DNA of 64,000 bases from Pseudomonas fluorescens (GTDB taxonomy: Bacteria > Pseudomonadota > Gammaproteobacteria > Pseudomonadales > Pseudomonadaceae), in NCBI RefSeq assembly GCF_040448305.1, contig NZ_CP148752.1, positions 4,999,501 to 5,063,500 on the forward strand, written 5' to 3'. A program made the position numbers and the translations under genes. The notes under the pieces were generated by a model. It searched no databases. It saw only the letters and a list, made by a program, of their open reading frames with translations, and was not told where the DNA came from. The stretch's first letter is position 1. The number at the start of each line of letters is the position of its first letter. This document shows positions 53,801 to 62,480 of this stretch, piece after piece.

Positions 53801-54230
53801 TCCTCACCCTGACGATGTGCCCGTCGAGTTAACGTTGCTGAAACCTGAGTGTCTTTCGCGACGACAGTTGCACACTATCAGTCTCGGGGGCATGGCTTGC
53901 AATTATCACCGCGCGTGGCGCCACGGCACGGCGCTGGAGGTACGCATGCCGACCGTGAACCCGGACATGCGCTACCTGGGCTATGTGGCCTGGTGCCTGC
54001 GGCGCAAACGCGGTTATCTGGTGGGCATCGCCTTCGTCGACGAACAAACGCTGTTCAGCGCCCGAATGGGCGAGCAGGTGTGCCAGATCGAACGCTACTG
54101 CCGCCTGCATGACGCCCACGAAGACCTGCAGGATATCCAGGCCCTGGCCCTCGAATGGGTCCAGGAGCATGCCGACGAGTTCTCTCACGATTCGGTGCGC
54201 AAGGCTTTTGCGCAACCGGTGCTGGAATAG
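53754..54230 (+). CDS. PilZ-domain protein
   Basis: 158 residues; start ATG 53754 with GGAGGGA upstream. PilZ-like beta-barrel with the RRQLHTISLGGMACNYHR segment (compare the R-x3-R and D/N-x-S-x2-G motifs) and a helical C-terminus. The first Arg motif is only partial, so c-di-GMP binding is not assured. Divergent from and possibly overlapping the thioredoxin-like gene. Confidence 0.8.
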   Translation: MSDGRHMESVFMGRFIPHPDDVPVELTLLKPECLSRRQLHTISLGGMACNYHRAWRHGTALEVRMPTVNPDMRYLGYVAWCLRRKRGYLVGIAFVDEQTLFSARMGEQVCQIERYCRLHDAHEDLQDIQALALEWVQEHADEFSHDSVRKAFAQPVLE

Positions 54231-54417
54231 AGGCGTTCTTGATCGGTTTGCCCCTCACGGCAGGGAAACTGACTGCGAAACCCCACCAAACCGGCGTCTG
54301 CCCATTGTCGAGCCACGGTGTAACGCGCTAAGGTTCGGCTCCCCGACGCGCTTAATTTGCTGTGCTCCGCCGCGCGGGTTCGCTGGCGGCCGGCACCCGT
54401 GACCTGACGAGTAAACG

Positions 54418-55494
54418 ATGGCTGATTTACCGATCAACGACCTAAACGTCGCCTCCAACGAGACACTGATCACTCCCGATCAGCTCAAGCGCGATATTCC
54501 CCTGAGCGACGCCGCACTGCGCACCGTCACCAAGGGCCGCGAAGTCATTCGCAACATTCTGGATGGCACCGACCATCGCCTGTTCGTCGTCATCGGGCCT
54601 TGCTCGATCCACGACATCAAGGCCGCCCACGAATATGCCGAGCGCCTGAAGGTTCTCGCTGCCGAAGTGTCCGATACCCTGTATCTGGTCATGCGCGTGT
54701 ATTTCGAGAAGCCACGTACCACCGTCGGCTGGAAAGGCTTGATCAACGACCCGTACCTGGACGACTCGTTCAAGATCCAGGACGGCTTGCACATCGGTCG
54801 CCAGTTGCTGCTCGACCTGGCCGAAAAAGGCCTGCCGACCGCCACCGAAGCCCTCGACCCGATCTCCCCGCAGTATTTGCAGGACCTGATCAGCTGGTCG
54901 GCCATCGGCGCGCGCACCACCGAATCCCAGACTCACCGTGAAATGGCCTCCGGCCTGTCCTCGGCCGTTGGCTTCAAGAACGGCACCGATGGTGGCCTGA
55001 CCGTGGCGATCAACGCCCTGCAGTCGGTTTCAAGCCCGCACCGCTTCCTGGGCATCAACCAGGAAGGTGGCGTGTCGATCGTGACCACCAAGGGCAATGC
55101 CTACGGTCACGTGGTGCTGCGCGGCGGCAACGGCAAGCCGAACTACGATTCGGTCAGCGTTGCGCTCTGCGAGCAGGCGCTGAACAAGGCGAAGATCAAG
55201 CCGAACATCATGGTCGATTGCAGCCACGCCAACTCCAACAAGGATCCGGCCCTGCAACCGCTGGTGATGGAGAACGTCGCCAACCAGATCCTCGAAGGCA
55301 ACAAGTCGATCATTGGCCTGATGGTAGAAAGCCACCTGAACTGGGGCGCCCAGGCGATCCCGAAAGACCTCGCCGACCTGCAGTACGGCGTGTCGATCAC
55401 CGACGCCTGCATCGACTGGACCGCGACCGAAAACACCTTGCGCAGCATGCATGCCAAGCTCAAGGATGTGCTGCCTAAACGCGATCGCAGCTAA
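54418..55494 (+). CDS. Class I DAHP synthase (AroF/G/H type)
   Basis: 358 residues; first shikimate-pathway enzyme, usually feedback-inhibited. Marks: VIGPCSIHDIKAA, MRVYFEKPRTTVGWKGL, SWSAIGARTTESQTHR and MVDCSHANSNKDP. The regulating amino acid (Phe, Tyr or Trp) cannot be told from these motifs. It is one of two DAHP synthase genes in the window. Ends at a strong bidirectional terminator. Confidence 0.96.
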   Translation: MADLPINDLNVASNETLITPDQLKRDIPLSDAALRTVTKGREVIRNILDGTDHRLFVVIGPCSIHDIKAAHEYAERLKVLAAEVSDTLYLVMRVYFEKPRTTVGWKGLINDPYLDDSFKIQDGLHIGRQLLLDLAEKGLPTATEALDPISPQYLQDLISWSAIGARTTESQTHREMASGLSSAVGFKNGTDGGLTVAINALQSVSSPHRFLGINQEGGVSIVTTKGNAYGHVVLRGGNGKPNYDSVSVALCEQALNKAKIKPNIMVDCSHANSNKDPALQPLVMENVANQILEGNKSIIGLMVESHLNWGAQAIPKDLADLQYGVSITDACIDWTATENTLRSMHAKLKDVLPKRDRS

Positions 55495-55524
55495 TCTGCC
55501 TGAGTGGTTGCTTAAAAAGCGCAC

Positions 55525-55558
55525 AAAAAAAACGCCGGGCTGAACCCGGCGTTTTTTT
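55525..55558. terminator. Bidirectional terminator, DAHP synthase / GNAT
   Basis: AAAAAAAACGCCGGG-loop-CCCGGCGTTTTTTT between convergent genes. Confidence 0.95.
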
Positions 55559-55579
55559 ATGCGTTCGTTTTGTTGAAGG

Positions 55580-55867
55580 TCACTGGCTCAGCTTGGCCGC
55601 ATGCCGCTGGTGACGCTCCATGTAGCGCTCGACGTAGGAGCACGATGGAATGACGGTGTAGCCCATTTCGTCAGCGTACTCCAGCGCCTTCTCGGTCAAG
55701 GCTGCCGCAATACCGCGACCACGCAATGCGTTGGGCACGAAGGTGCGATAGATATCCAGGGTCTGTTTCCCCAGATCCATATAGGTCAGATAGGCACGAT
55801 GACCGTCCACATTGGTCTCGAACTGATGACCAGCCTGGTCATGGTGGATGGACAACGCCTCGCTCAT
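55580..55867 (-). CDS. Small GNAT-type N-acetyltransferase (YjdJ-like)
   Basis: 95 residues. ALRGRGIAAALTEKALEYA matches the acetyl-CoA loop (Q/R-x2-G-x-G/A) and VIPSCSYVERYMERH the C-terminal half of this short family (COG2388). Start MSEALSIHHDQ (55867) with GAGGAG. Substrate unknown. Confidence 0.88.
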   Translation of the reverse strand: MSEALSIHHDQAGHQFETNVDGHRAYLTYMDLGKQTLDIYRTFVPNALRGRGIAAALTEKALEYADEMGYTVIPSCSYVERYMERHQRHAAKLSQ

Positions 55868-56505
55868 CACTACTCCTCGCGGGTCTGGAATTCCGACCCC
55901 TACCTTACCGATGTTTTTCCGGCGAAGGAACATCTACGCCACCCCGTGCCTGTATGGACACCGAGAAGAGCTGCACCGATCTCGCGCTACCGAGCACGTA
56001 CAAATAGTAGGCACCATTGGCAGAAATGCTCAAGGTGCGCTCGTCATCGTGCGGGTTGGCGGGTGCTGCTCCGGATCACGCAGGATTGGCTCGACCGAAG
56101 ATCACTCGGGGTCGATAGCCTGTACATTGCCGGATGTTGAGACTTAAGACGAGCGCCCGTTGTTAAAGTCACCTGAACATCGAGAAAGATATTGAGAGGC
56201 GCCACACAAAAGCCGAACAAAAGTGTAGACGAATCCATGTAGGCGGACTTTAGCCAGACTGAAAAACAGCGCCGTGCCACAGGAACTTTTTCTCGTCGGC
56301 TCGCTCAGCCACGGGCCTTGCAGCTGGATATTTTTTAAACAATTCAGTTAAAAGTTGCTCGAAAAAGAATCAACGCCTACAATTTTTTTTGCTTCTTGCG
56401 TCACGTCAGTTTTACTTACTACAAGTAATGGGTAGTATGTACGCCGGCTATTTCCTCAATCGGAGGAGATAGCTACTTAATAGAAAGTCCTTGAAGGGGA
56501 ACACG
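55868..56505. other. Gene-free region before oprI
   Basis: 638 bases with no convincing gene on either strand. The last 120 bases (56385-56505) should contain the strong oprI promoter and leader, including CGGAGGAGA (56461-56469) and GAAGGGGA near the ATG. The proximal part (55870-56150) shows no repeat or structured RNA I can name. Confidence 0.5.
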
Positions 56506-56757
56506 ATGAACAACGTTCTGAAATTCTCTGCTCTGGCTCTGGCCGCAGTTCTGGCTACCGGTTGCAGCAGCGCATCGAAAGAAACCGAAGCACGTCTGAC
56601 CGCTACTGAAGACGCAGCTGCTCGCTCCCAGGCTCGTGCAGACGAAGCTTACCGTAAAGCTGATGAAGCTCTGGCTGCTGCTCAAAAAGCACAACAGACT
56701 GCTGACGAAGCTAACGAGCGTGCTCTGCGCATGCTGGACAAAGCTAGCCGCAAGTAA
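56506..56757 (+). CDS. oprI: OprI murein lipoprotein (Lpp)
   Basis: An 83-residue abundant outer-membrane lipoprotein. Signal peptide residues 1-19 with lipobox LATGC (lipidated Cys20), a helical mature part with heptad repeats (AAARSQARADEAYRKADEAL) forming a trimeric coiled coil, and C-terminal ASRK whose last Lys can be bound to peptidoglycan by an L,D-transpeptidase. A gene for such an enzyme lies convergent at 58800. Confidence 0.97.
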   Translation: MNNVLKFSALALAAVLATGCSSASKETEARLTATEDAAARSQARADEAYRKADEALAAAQKAQQTADEANERALRMLDKASRK

Positions 56758-56778
56758 TAATCCTTCGGGATTGTTATC

Positions 56779-56809
56779 AAGCCGACCCATTTTTTGGGTC
56801 GGCTTTTTT
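56779..56809 (+). terminator. oprI terminator
   Basis: AAGCCGACCC-TTTTTT loop-GGGTCGGCTTTTTT; strong stem with T-run. The group II intron begins 22 bases beyond it. Confidence 0.95.
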
Positions 56810-56830
56810 ATTGCCCGGCGTTTCTCCAGG

Positions 56831-58749
56831 ATCGAGTAGGAGGCGGCTTCACAGCCGCCGTCCTCTCACACCACCGTACGTACGGGTCCGTATACGGCGG
56901 TTCAGGTTATGCGGTTAAGCCGTTTTATCGTATCCAGTATTGGGACCAGCCCCAGGCTGTCCCACAGCTTCTTCGGCAGCGCGTGATTCATATGTGACGC
57001 TCCCGAATTCCACCATGGCCCGCGCCCGTTGAACGCTGATTTGCAGGCGCGTGTTTCGCTGATCCCCAGACGTATCAGGTTGCGCGCCCTCGTTGGGCGC
57101 TGCTTCCATTGACGCCAAATGACACAGCGAAGTTTACGGCGCATCCAGCCATCCAACTCCTCAAGGGGGCGGTTGCTCTGGCTGAGCTTGAAGTAACCCG
57201 CCCAACCACGTAACACCGGGTTAATCCGTTCAATGACGCTTGCCATCTTGTGGCCCCGCGCTCCGCGCAGCAGTTCTCTGAGCCGATCGCGCAAGCGATT
57301 CAGGCTCATCGTAGCTACTTTCAGCCTCGGCTGTTTATGCAGGCTCATCCCGTAACCCAAGTAATCACACGCCCACGGCCGTGCTACTCGGCTCTTTTCT
57401 TGATTCAACGTCAGTTTCAGGCGTTGATTCAGGAAGCGCTCAACCCTGACCAGCACTCGCTCGCCAGCACGACGACTGCGCACATAAATGTTGGCGTCGT
57501 CGGCATAGCGTACAAAACGATGGCCCCGCCGTTCCAGTTCGCGGTCGAGTTCATTGAGCAGGATGTTCGACAACAACGGTGAGAGCGGGCCGCCTTGCGG
57601 CGTCCCTTCCTGCCGTCGGCTGGCGATCCCGCCCGACATCATTCCCGCTTCGAGATAACGACGGATCAGCATAAGCACACGTTTATCTTCGATTTGACGC
57701 TCGATGTAGACCATCAATACATCGTGGTTGACCCGATCAAAGAACTTCTCCAGATCGAGTTCCACGCACCAGCGGTGGCCCGCCGCCACATGGGCGCGGG
57801 CGGTTTCGATGGCTTGATGAGTGCTTCTGCCCGGACGAAAGCCGTAGCTGTAGTCCGAAAACAGCGGATCGAAGATTGGCGTGAGCTGTTGCAGCAGCGC
57901 CTGCTGGATCAGGCGATCCACGACGCTGGGGATACCCAGCTGTCTTGTGCCGCCTTTGGGTTTGGGGATATCGACGGCGCGTACACCTTGCGGGTGGTAT
58001 TCGCCGGCCAGCAGCCGAGTCTTGAGGATCGGCCAATACTGTTTCACGTAGCCCGCCAGCTGGTCGACCGTCATGCCATCGGCACCCGGTGCGCCCTTGT
58101 TGCTGACCACGCGTTGATACGCACGCTTGAGGTTGGCGGGTGCAAGCACCCGCACCATCAGCGTGTCCGGCTCCGCGTTCGTCCACGCCACAGACGCCGT
58201 CGATGTTTGCGCCCTGTCAGCCTTCATCCTCGGATACCGTCCAGGACCTGGGGTAACAGTTTTCTCTTGGAGAATATTCTGCGTTTCAACATTCGACGAG
58301 ACTCTGACGCCTACTGGCGGCATAACCTGTTCGGCCCTTGGTGACGCGGTAATCCGCCACTTACTACGGCCTCAGCTGACTTCTGTGGGCTCATCCCGTC
58401 GCCTCTCGACGCTCGGTAGCACAGTGGCAAACCCACAGATCTCCCAGGGTAATTCGCGCGACCTTCCTGCTTATGCCTGTCGGATCTACGTCACAGCGTT
58501 CCGTGCAAGTATTGGGCTTTGAAGATATTGGCCTTCTTACCCCGCTGCGCCGCCTCTATCCGCTTCCTGTTCGTCAGGCCAGCATTTTGCCTCGGGCTTC
58601 CTTCAGATTCGCAGTCGCCCGCGACACCCTTGCCTCTGGCTAACACTTCCCCTTGCCGGGTGTGTAGAGGACTTTCACCTCCAAGTCACCAGCGTGGCCA
58701 CCACAGCCAAGCTGGTTGCGCTTCGCGCAACGCGCCATGCCTGGCGCAC
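56831..58749 (-). mobile_element. Group II intron, class-C-like, with its own reverse transcriptase
   Basis: Minus strand. The 5' end reads GTGCGCCAGGCATGGCGCG at 58749, the GUGCGNC start of group II introns, directly after the L,D-transpeptidase terminator. An internal GGTGAAAGTCCTC is typical of domain I. The 3' end is CTACTCGAT at about 56831, after a domain V/VI region rich in pairs (GGCGGCTGTGAAGCCGCC and ACCGCCGTATACGG). It encodes a maturase without endonuclease. Insertion just 3' of a terminator hairpin is the hallmark of class C. Total about 1.9 kb; ends set by eye, so a few bases uncertain. Confidence 0.88.
56902..58323 (-). CDS. ltrA: Group II intron reverse transcriptase/maturase (LtrA type)
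   Basis: 473 residues. RT domains 1-7 include GGTRQLGIPSVVDRL, GFRPGRSTHQAIETA, LDLEKFFDRVNHDVL and the catalytic FVRYADDANIYV. Domain X follows (LRGWAGYFKLSQ). No HNH endonuclease at the C-terminus, as in class C. The reading frame is intact, so the intron may still be active. Start 58323; an internal MKADRAQ start is also possible. Confidence 0.95.
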   Translation of the reverse strand: MPPVGVRVSSNVETQNILQEKTVTPGPGRYPRMKADRAQTSTASVAWTNAEPDTLMVRVLAPANLKRAYQRVVSNKGAPGADGMTVDQLAGYVKQYWPILKTRLLAGEYHPQGVRAVDIPKPKGGTRQLGIPSVVDRLIQQALLQQLTPIFDPLFSDYSYGFRPGRSTHQAIETARAHVAAGHRWCVELDLEKFFDRVNHDVLMVYIERQIEDKRVLMLIRRYLEAGMMSGGIASRRQEGTPQGGPLSPLLSNILLNELDRELERRGHRFVRYADDANIYVRSRRAGERVLVRVERFLNQRLKLTLNQEKSRVARPWACDYLGYGMSLHKQPRLKVATMSLNRLRDRLRELLRGARGHKMASVIERINPVLRGWAGYFKLSQSNRPLEELDGWMRRKLRCVIWRQWKQRPTRARNLIRLGISETRACKSAFNGRGPWWNSGASHMNHALPKKLWDSLGLVPILDTIKRLNRIT

Positions 58750-58752
58750 CAA

Positions 58753-58788
58753 TAAAAAACCCGTCGACGCGGTCCGCGCCGACGGGTT
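58753..58788 (-). terminator. L,D-transpeptidase terminator, next to intron 5' end
   Basis: On the minus strand, AACCCGTCG-rich stem, loop, then GTTTTTTATT; the intron begins four bases after the T-run. Confidence 0.92.
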
Positions 58789-58799
58789 CTTTGCCAGCG

Positions 58800-59774
58800 T
58801 TACTGCAGCGGGTCGATCGGCGTGCTCGACACCATCGGTACGACGCCGTTGCCCGGCACAGCGATCTCTACCGGCAGGCCGTCTTCAGCGGCGACCACAT
58901 CACGCACCACATCCCAGTTCATGCGCAGGTTGTTGGTGATGTCTTCACGCTTGAGCATCGCATTGATGACTGCGGTGTGCTTGTCGACCACCGACGGATT
59001 GCCCTTGTCGTCCAGCGGCGTATGCGCCTCCAGATAGACCTTGCCGCCACTCAAACCAAACTTGTACGGGTCGTTGATGATCCGCACGGACGTACCGACC
59101 GGCACCATGCCCGCCATTTCCAGCACGTTGTTGTTGAACATGCGGAAGCAACCGTGACTGGTGCGCATGCCGATACCGAACTTCTTGTTCGAACCGTGGA
59201 TCAGGTAGCCCGGTGTGCCCAGGGTGAACTTGAACGGCCCCAGCGGGTTGTCAGGGCCGGCCGGCACGACGTTGGGTAGCGGATCACCGTCGGCTGCGTG
59301 CTCGGCCTTGATCGAAGCTGGAGGCGTCCAGGTCGGATTAGGTGTCTTGGCGGTAATGTTGGTGTGGGCAATCGGCGAGCCCCAGCCTTCACGACCGATA
59401 CCCAGCGGGAACGTGTACACCACGTTCTTGCCTTTCGGGTAGTAGTAGAGGCGGTACTCGGCCAGGTTGATCACAATGCCTTCACGCGGGCCTGGCGGCA
59501 GGATGAAGCGGGTCGGCAGAATGATTTCCGTGCCAGCGCCTGGCAACCAGGCATCGACTCCCGGGTTGGCCGCGAGCATTTCCGTGTAGCCCAGATCGTA
59601 GGCGGTACCAAGGTCGGCGAAGGTGTCTTCGTACTTGGCCTTGATCACCTGCACCTGGCCGATGATGTCCTCACCGGGCGGTGGCAGGGGAAACTCCAAT
59701 GCTGCGACTGGACCGGCCATAAAGAGGGCGGCAAGAGTCAGGCAGCGGGTGACGGCAGGAAAGCGCGGCAACAT
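58800..59774 (-). CDS. L,D-transpeptidase (YkuD) with LysM-like N-terminus
   Basis: 324 residues from MLPRFPAVTR (59774), chosen because AAGGA lies eight bases upstream; longer frames to 59831 exist. Signal peptide (LTLAALFMAGPVAA), a LysM-like region (about 35-85, ADLGTAYDLGYTEMLAANPG) and the YkuD catalytic domain ending in RTSHGCFRM with nucleophile Cys. It forms 3-3 crosslinks or ties lipoprotein to peptidoglycan. It is convergent with oprI, the likely substrate; the intron sits between their terminators. Confidence 0.93.
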   Translation of the reverse strand: MLPRFPAVTRCLTLAALFMAGPVAALEFPLPPPGEDIIGQVQVIKAKYEDTFADLGTAYDLGYTEMLAANPGVDAWLPGAGTEIILPTRFILPPGPREGIVINLAEYRLYYYPKGKNVVYTFPLGIGREGWGSPIAHTNITAKTPNPTWTPPASIKAEHAADGDPLPNVVPAGPDNPLGPFKFTLGTPGYLIHGSNKKFGIGMRTSHGCFRMFNNNVLEMAGMVPVGTSVRIINDPYKFGLSGGKVYLEAHTPLDDKGNPSVVDKHTAVINAMLKREDITNNLRMNWDVVRDVVAAEDGLPVEIAVPGNGVVPMVSSTPIDPLQ

Positions 59775-60830
59775 CCGGAAAATCCTTCGCATGATCAACA
59801 GAGATATAAGAGCGCGATTGTACACCGCCATCCGTTATTTCGGGGAGATGGCCCGATTGCAGGCAGTGCTAGGCGATTTTGAGATTGTCCTCGATCCCGT
59901 GTGGGGGCGAGCTTGCTTGTGATGGCTGTGTGGCAGGCGGCGTGGATTTTTGAGGGTGCACATATCCGTTTCTGCGGTAACGGCTGCTTTTGGTTCCGCC
60001 CTTACGGCGGGTTACTTGGAAGAGCGGAACGCCGCCCGGCCCCAAGTAACCAAGGGCTCTTGCCCCTGACGTTCGGTGCCTCGCCTAGGCTCGGCATGCC
60101 CTCGCTCCGGTCCTGCTCCGTGGGCCCGCCGCCATCGGCCATCCATGGCCGGCGGCGGCTAACCCGGCATCCATGCCGGGTTGCCCACTACGCAGAACCT
60201 CCACTCGGCCTCTCGAGGGGGCGTGTACCGCAAAAGCAAAAGCGAGGCGGCCTACCGGCCGGCCTGATCGCGGGGTTCGTTCGCCTGTGATGCTCTTGGT
60301 CGGCCGGTAGGCCGCCATCGCGAGCAGGCTCGCTCCTACAGTTGGGCTGGGTACATTCGAAAGAAATTGGTCGGCTGTCAGGCCGCCTTCGCGGGCAAGT
60401 CGGATCGCCGCACCGCCGCCCCAAAGAAGAGCAAAGGCAGAGCGGCGTACACCCACGCTCCTCACCACTCATCAGGCCGAGCGTTAGCTCGCCTGCAGCT
60501 CTTGATCTTGATTCACCCGCCCCCTCGGCAGGCTGAGTGGAGGTGTTCATCCGGGGGTAGGCGCGCAGCGCCGTTCGGCGCAGCCGAACACATCGAGAGG
60601 AGGTCGCGCGAAGCCGACCGGAGGCGATGCCCCCCGGATGAATGCCGGAGCGAAGGAACCCCGAGCCCAGGCGAGGGGCCGTACGTTCGGGGCGAGCGTT
60701 TTTTTGCTTACTTTTTTTAGGCGCTTGTAAAAAAGTGACTCGCCGTAAGGGCGAAACCATAAGCCGCCGTTACCCGAACAACGGATATGTACGCAATCAA
60801 CAAATAACAGGGCTAGCACGCAACTACGGA
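59775..60830. other. Gene-free 1-kb stretch, mostly repeat
   Basis: The ORFs here are shadows in a GC-rich repeat. Most of it (59956-60795) is the nested inverted-repeat island described separately; no gene is supported. Confidence 0.75.
59956..60795. repeat. Nested inverted-repeat island with REP core
   Basis: Two diverged copies of a repeat about 270 bases long lie in inverted orientation, roughly 59956-60223 and 60519-60795. Matching blocks include ACATATCCGTT, CGCCCTTACGGCG, CCTCGCCT(A/G)GGCTCGG and CCTCCACTC(G/A)GCCT. Between them are REP-like arms, one holding the 16-base insert TCGGATCGCCGCACCG (60400-60415). Confidence 0.75.
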
Positions 60831-61124
60831 TCAAAGCTCGAACCGCAACTCCGGCCAGATCGGCGACGTACCACGCTTCTGCGACTCAAGAATGGCCCGG
60901 CACAACGAACACAGCCGCTGGTCCTGAAACACCCGGCGATCAACACTCGACCAGCGAGGCGAAGCCGGCAACAGACTGCCACACAGGGTCCGGTCCGCCG
61001 AGCCGCCCAACTCCAGCTGACGGGTCACCAGATGCACCCGCACTTCCTGGCAGGCGAACAGATCCAACTGTTCGTCAGGCTCGATCAGTTGATAGGCAAA
61101 TAGTGACCAGGCGGGACGCGGCAT
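60831..61124 (-). CDS. Conserved hypothetical protein, 97 aa
   Basis: Start MPRPAWSLFAYQLIEPDEQ at 61124, behind TTGGAG; four more codons are possible. It has Cys at ACQEV, TLCGSL and the pair CSLC, which might bind metal, and ends in ELRFEL. Family not recognised. It reads leftward between the repeat island and tesA. Confidence 0.65.
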   Translation of the reverse strand: MPRPAWSLFAYQLIEPDEQLDLFACQEVRVHLVTRQLELGGSADRTLCGSLLPASPRWSSVDRRVFQDQRLCSLCRAILESQKRGTSPIWPELRFEL

Positions 61125-61180
61125 CGGGGGCTCCAAATCGGGGGCGCCACCTTAGCCGAAAGCCTGCGTCTAGAAAAGTG

Positions 61181-61786
61181 TCATAACAGCGGTTTTAGAG
61201 TAGGCCAGACATTTTCCAGCAACTTGTCCTGGGCCCCGGCCGCCGGGTGTATGCCGTCAGCCTGCATCAAGTCCGGATGGCCGCCCACGCCGTCGAGGAA
61301 AAACGGCACCAGCGGGATCTTTTTCTCATCGGCCAGGTTGCTATAGACCTCGGCGAACGCCTTGGTGTAACGCGCACCATAATTGGGTGGCAATTGCATG
61401 CCTAGCAGCAACACCTTGGCACCGCTGGCACGGGAGCTGTCGATCATCGAAGCAAGATTTTGTTGCAATTGAGTTGGCAGCATCCCGCGCAGGCCGTCAT
61501 TGCCGCCCAACTCGAGGATCACCAGTTCCGGTTTATGCTCTGCAAGCAGCGCGGGCAGGCGCGCCTGGCCTCCGGCACTGGTGTCGCCACTGATGGACGC
61601 ATTGATCACTTTATCGTCGAAACCTTCGCGCCTGAGCCGTTGCTCAAGCAGCGACACCCAGCCCAGCCGGGTATCCAGCCCGAAACCGGCGCTGATACTA
61701 TCGCCAACGATCAGGACTGTACCCGCCGCTGCGTTTTGGGCCATGCACATCAAGGCCAGGCCAGCACTCAAAAACCAGACACGCAT
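61181..61786 (-). CDS. tesA: Arylesterase/thioesterase I TesA (SGNH hydrolase)
   Basis: 201 residues; signal peptide (VWFLSAGLALMCMAQNAAA), block I GDSISAGFG with the nucleophile Ser, block III GGNDGLRG, and block V DGIHPAA with Asp/His. A periplasmic esterase, lysophospholipase and thioesterase. Divergent from ybbA with only about ten bases between starts, as in E. coli, so the promoters overlap the neighbouring coding sequences. Confidence 0.95.
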   Translation of the reverse strand: MRVWFLSAGLALMCMAQNAAAGTVLIVGDSISAGFGLDTRLGWVSLLEQRLRREGFDDKVINASISGDTSAGGQARLPALLAEHKPELVILELGGNDGLRGMLPTQLQQNLASMIDSSRASGAKVLLLGMQLPPNYGARYTKAFAEVYSNLADEKKIPLVPFFLDGVGGHPDLMQADGIHPAAGAQDKLLENVWPTLKPLL

Positions 61787-61796
61787 CGGACTCTCC

Positions 61797-62480
61797 ATGG
61801 GCGCAAGCATTCTCATCGCGAAGGACCTTAGCAAAGTGGTTCCCAGCGCGGAAGGTGAACTGACCATCCTGCACCAACTCAGCCTGGAACTGAACAAGGG
61901 CGATAGCCTGGCCATCGTCGGCGCTTCCGGTTCCGGCAAGTCCACCCTGCTGGGCCTGCTCGCCGGCCTCGACCTGCCGAGCAGCGGCGAAGTCACTCTC
62001 GCCGGGCAAGGCCTGAGCAATCTCGATGAAGACCAGCGTGCGCGCATCCGCGCCGAGCACGTGGGTTTTGTCTTTCAATCGTTTCAGCTGCTCGACAGTC
62101 TCAATGCCCTGGAAAACGTCATGCTGCCACTGGAACTCGATGGCCGCAAAGACGCCCGCGAACGCGCCACCCAATTGCTGCAACGGGTGGGACTGGGCCA
62201 ACGCCTGACGCACTCGCCGCGCCAGCTCTCCGGAGGCGAGCAGCAACGCGTGGCGATTGCCCGCGCGTTTGCCGCCGAGCCCGATGTGCTGTTCGCCGAC
62301 GAACCGACCGGCAACCTCGACAGCCACACCGGCGAGCGCATCAGCGACTTGCTGTTCGAGCTCAACCAGGAGCGAGGCACGACCCTGGTGCTGGTGACTC
62401 ACGATGAACGCCTGGCCCATCGCTGCCGGCGCCTGATCCGTCTTGAAGCCGGCCTGCTGGTCGCCCCTCTGGAGCCTTGA
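61797..62480 (+). CDS. ybbA: ABC transporter ATP-binding protein YbbA
   Basis: 227 residues: Walker A GASGSGKSTLLG, Q-loop FVFQSFQLLD, signature LSGGEQQRVAIARA, Walker B DVLFADEPTGNLD, His in VTHDE. LolD/MacB-type ATPase pairing with the permease YbbP. Start ATG 61797 (MGASILIA). It overlaps the permease by one base (TGATG). Confidence 0.93.
   Translation: MGASILIAKDLSKVVPSAEGELTILHQLSLELNKGDSLAIVGASGSGKSTLLGLLAGLDLPSSGEVTLAGQGLSNLDEDQRARIRAEHVGFVFQSFQLLDSLNALENVMLPLELDGRKDARERATQLLQRVGLGQRLTHSPRQLSGGEQQRVAIARAFAAEPDVLFADEPTGNLDSHTGERISDLLFELNQERGTTLVLVTHDERLAHRCRRLIRLEAGLLVAPLEP

Noticed and set aside
60188..60760. Long frames in the GC-rich repeat island (also 60367-60720 and 60642-61103)
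   Set aside because: They are frames through inverted repeats on both strands with no recognisable domains; shadows of repeat sequence.
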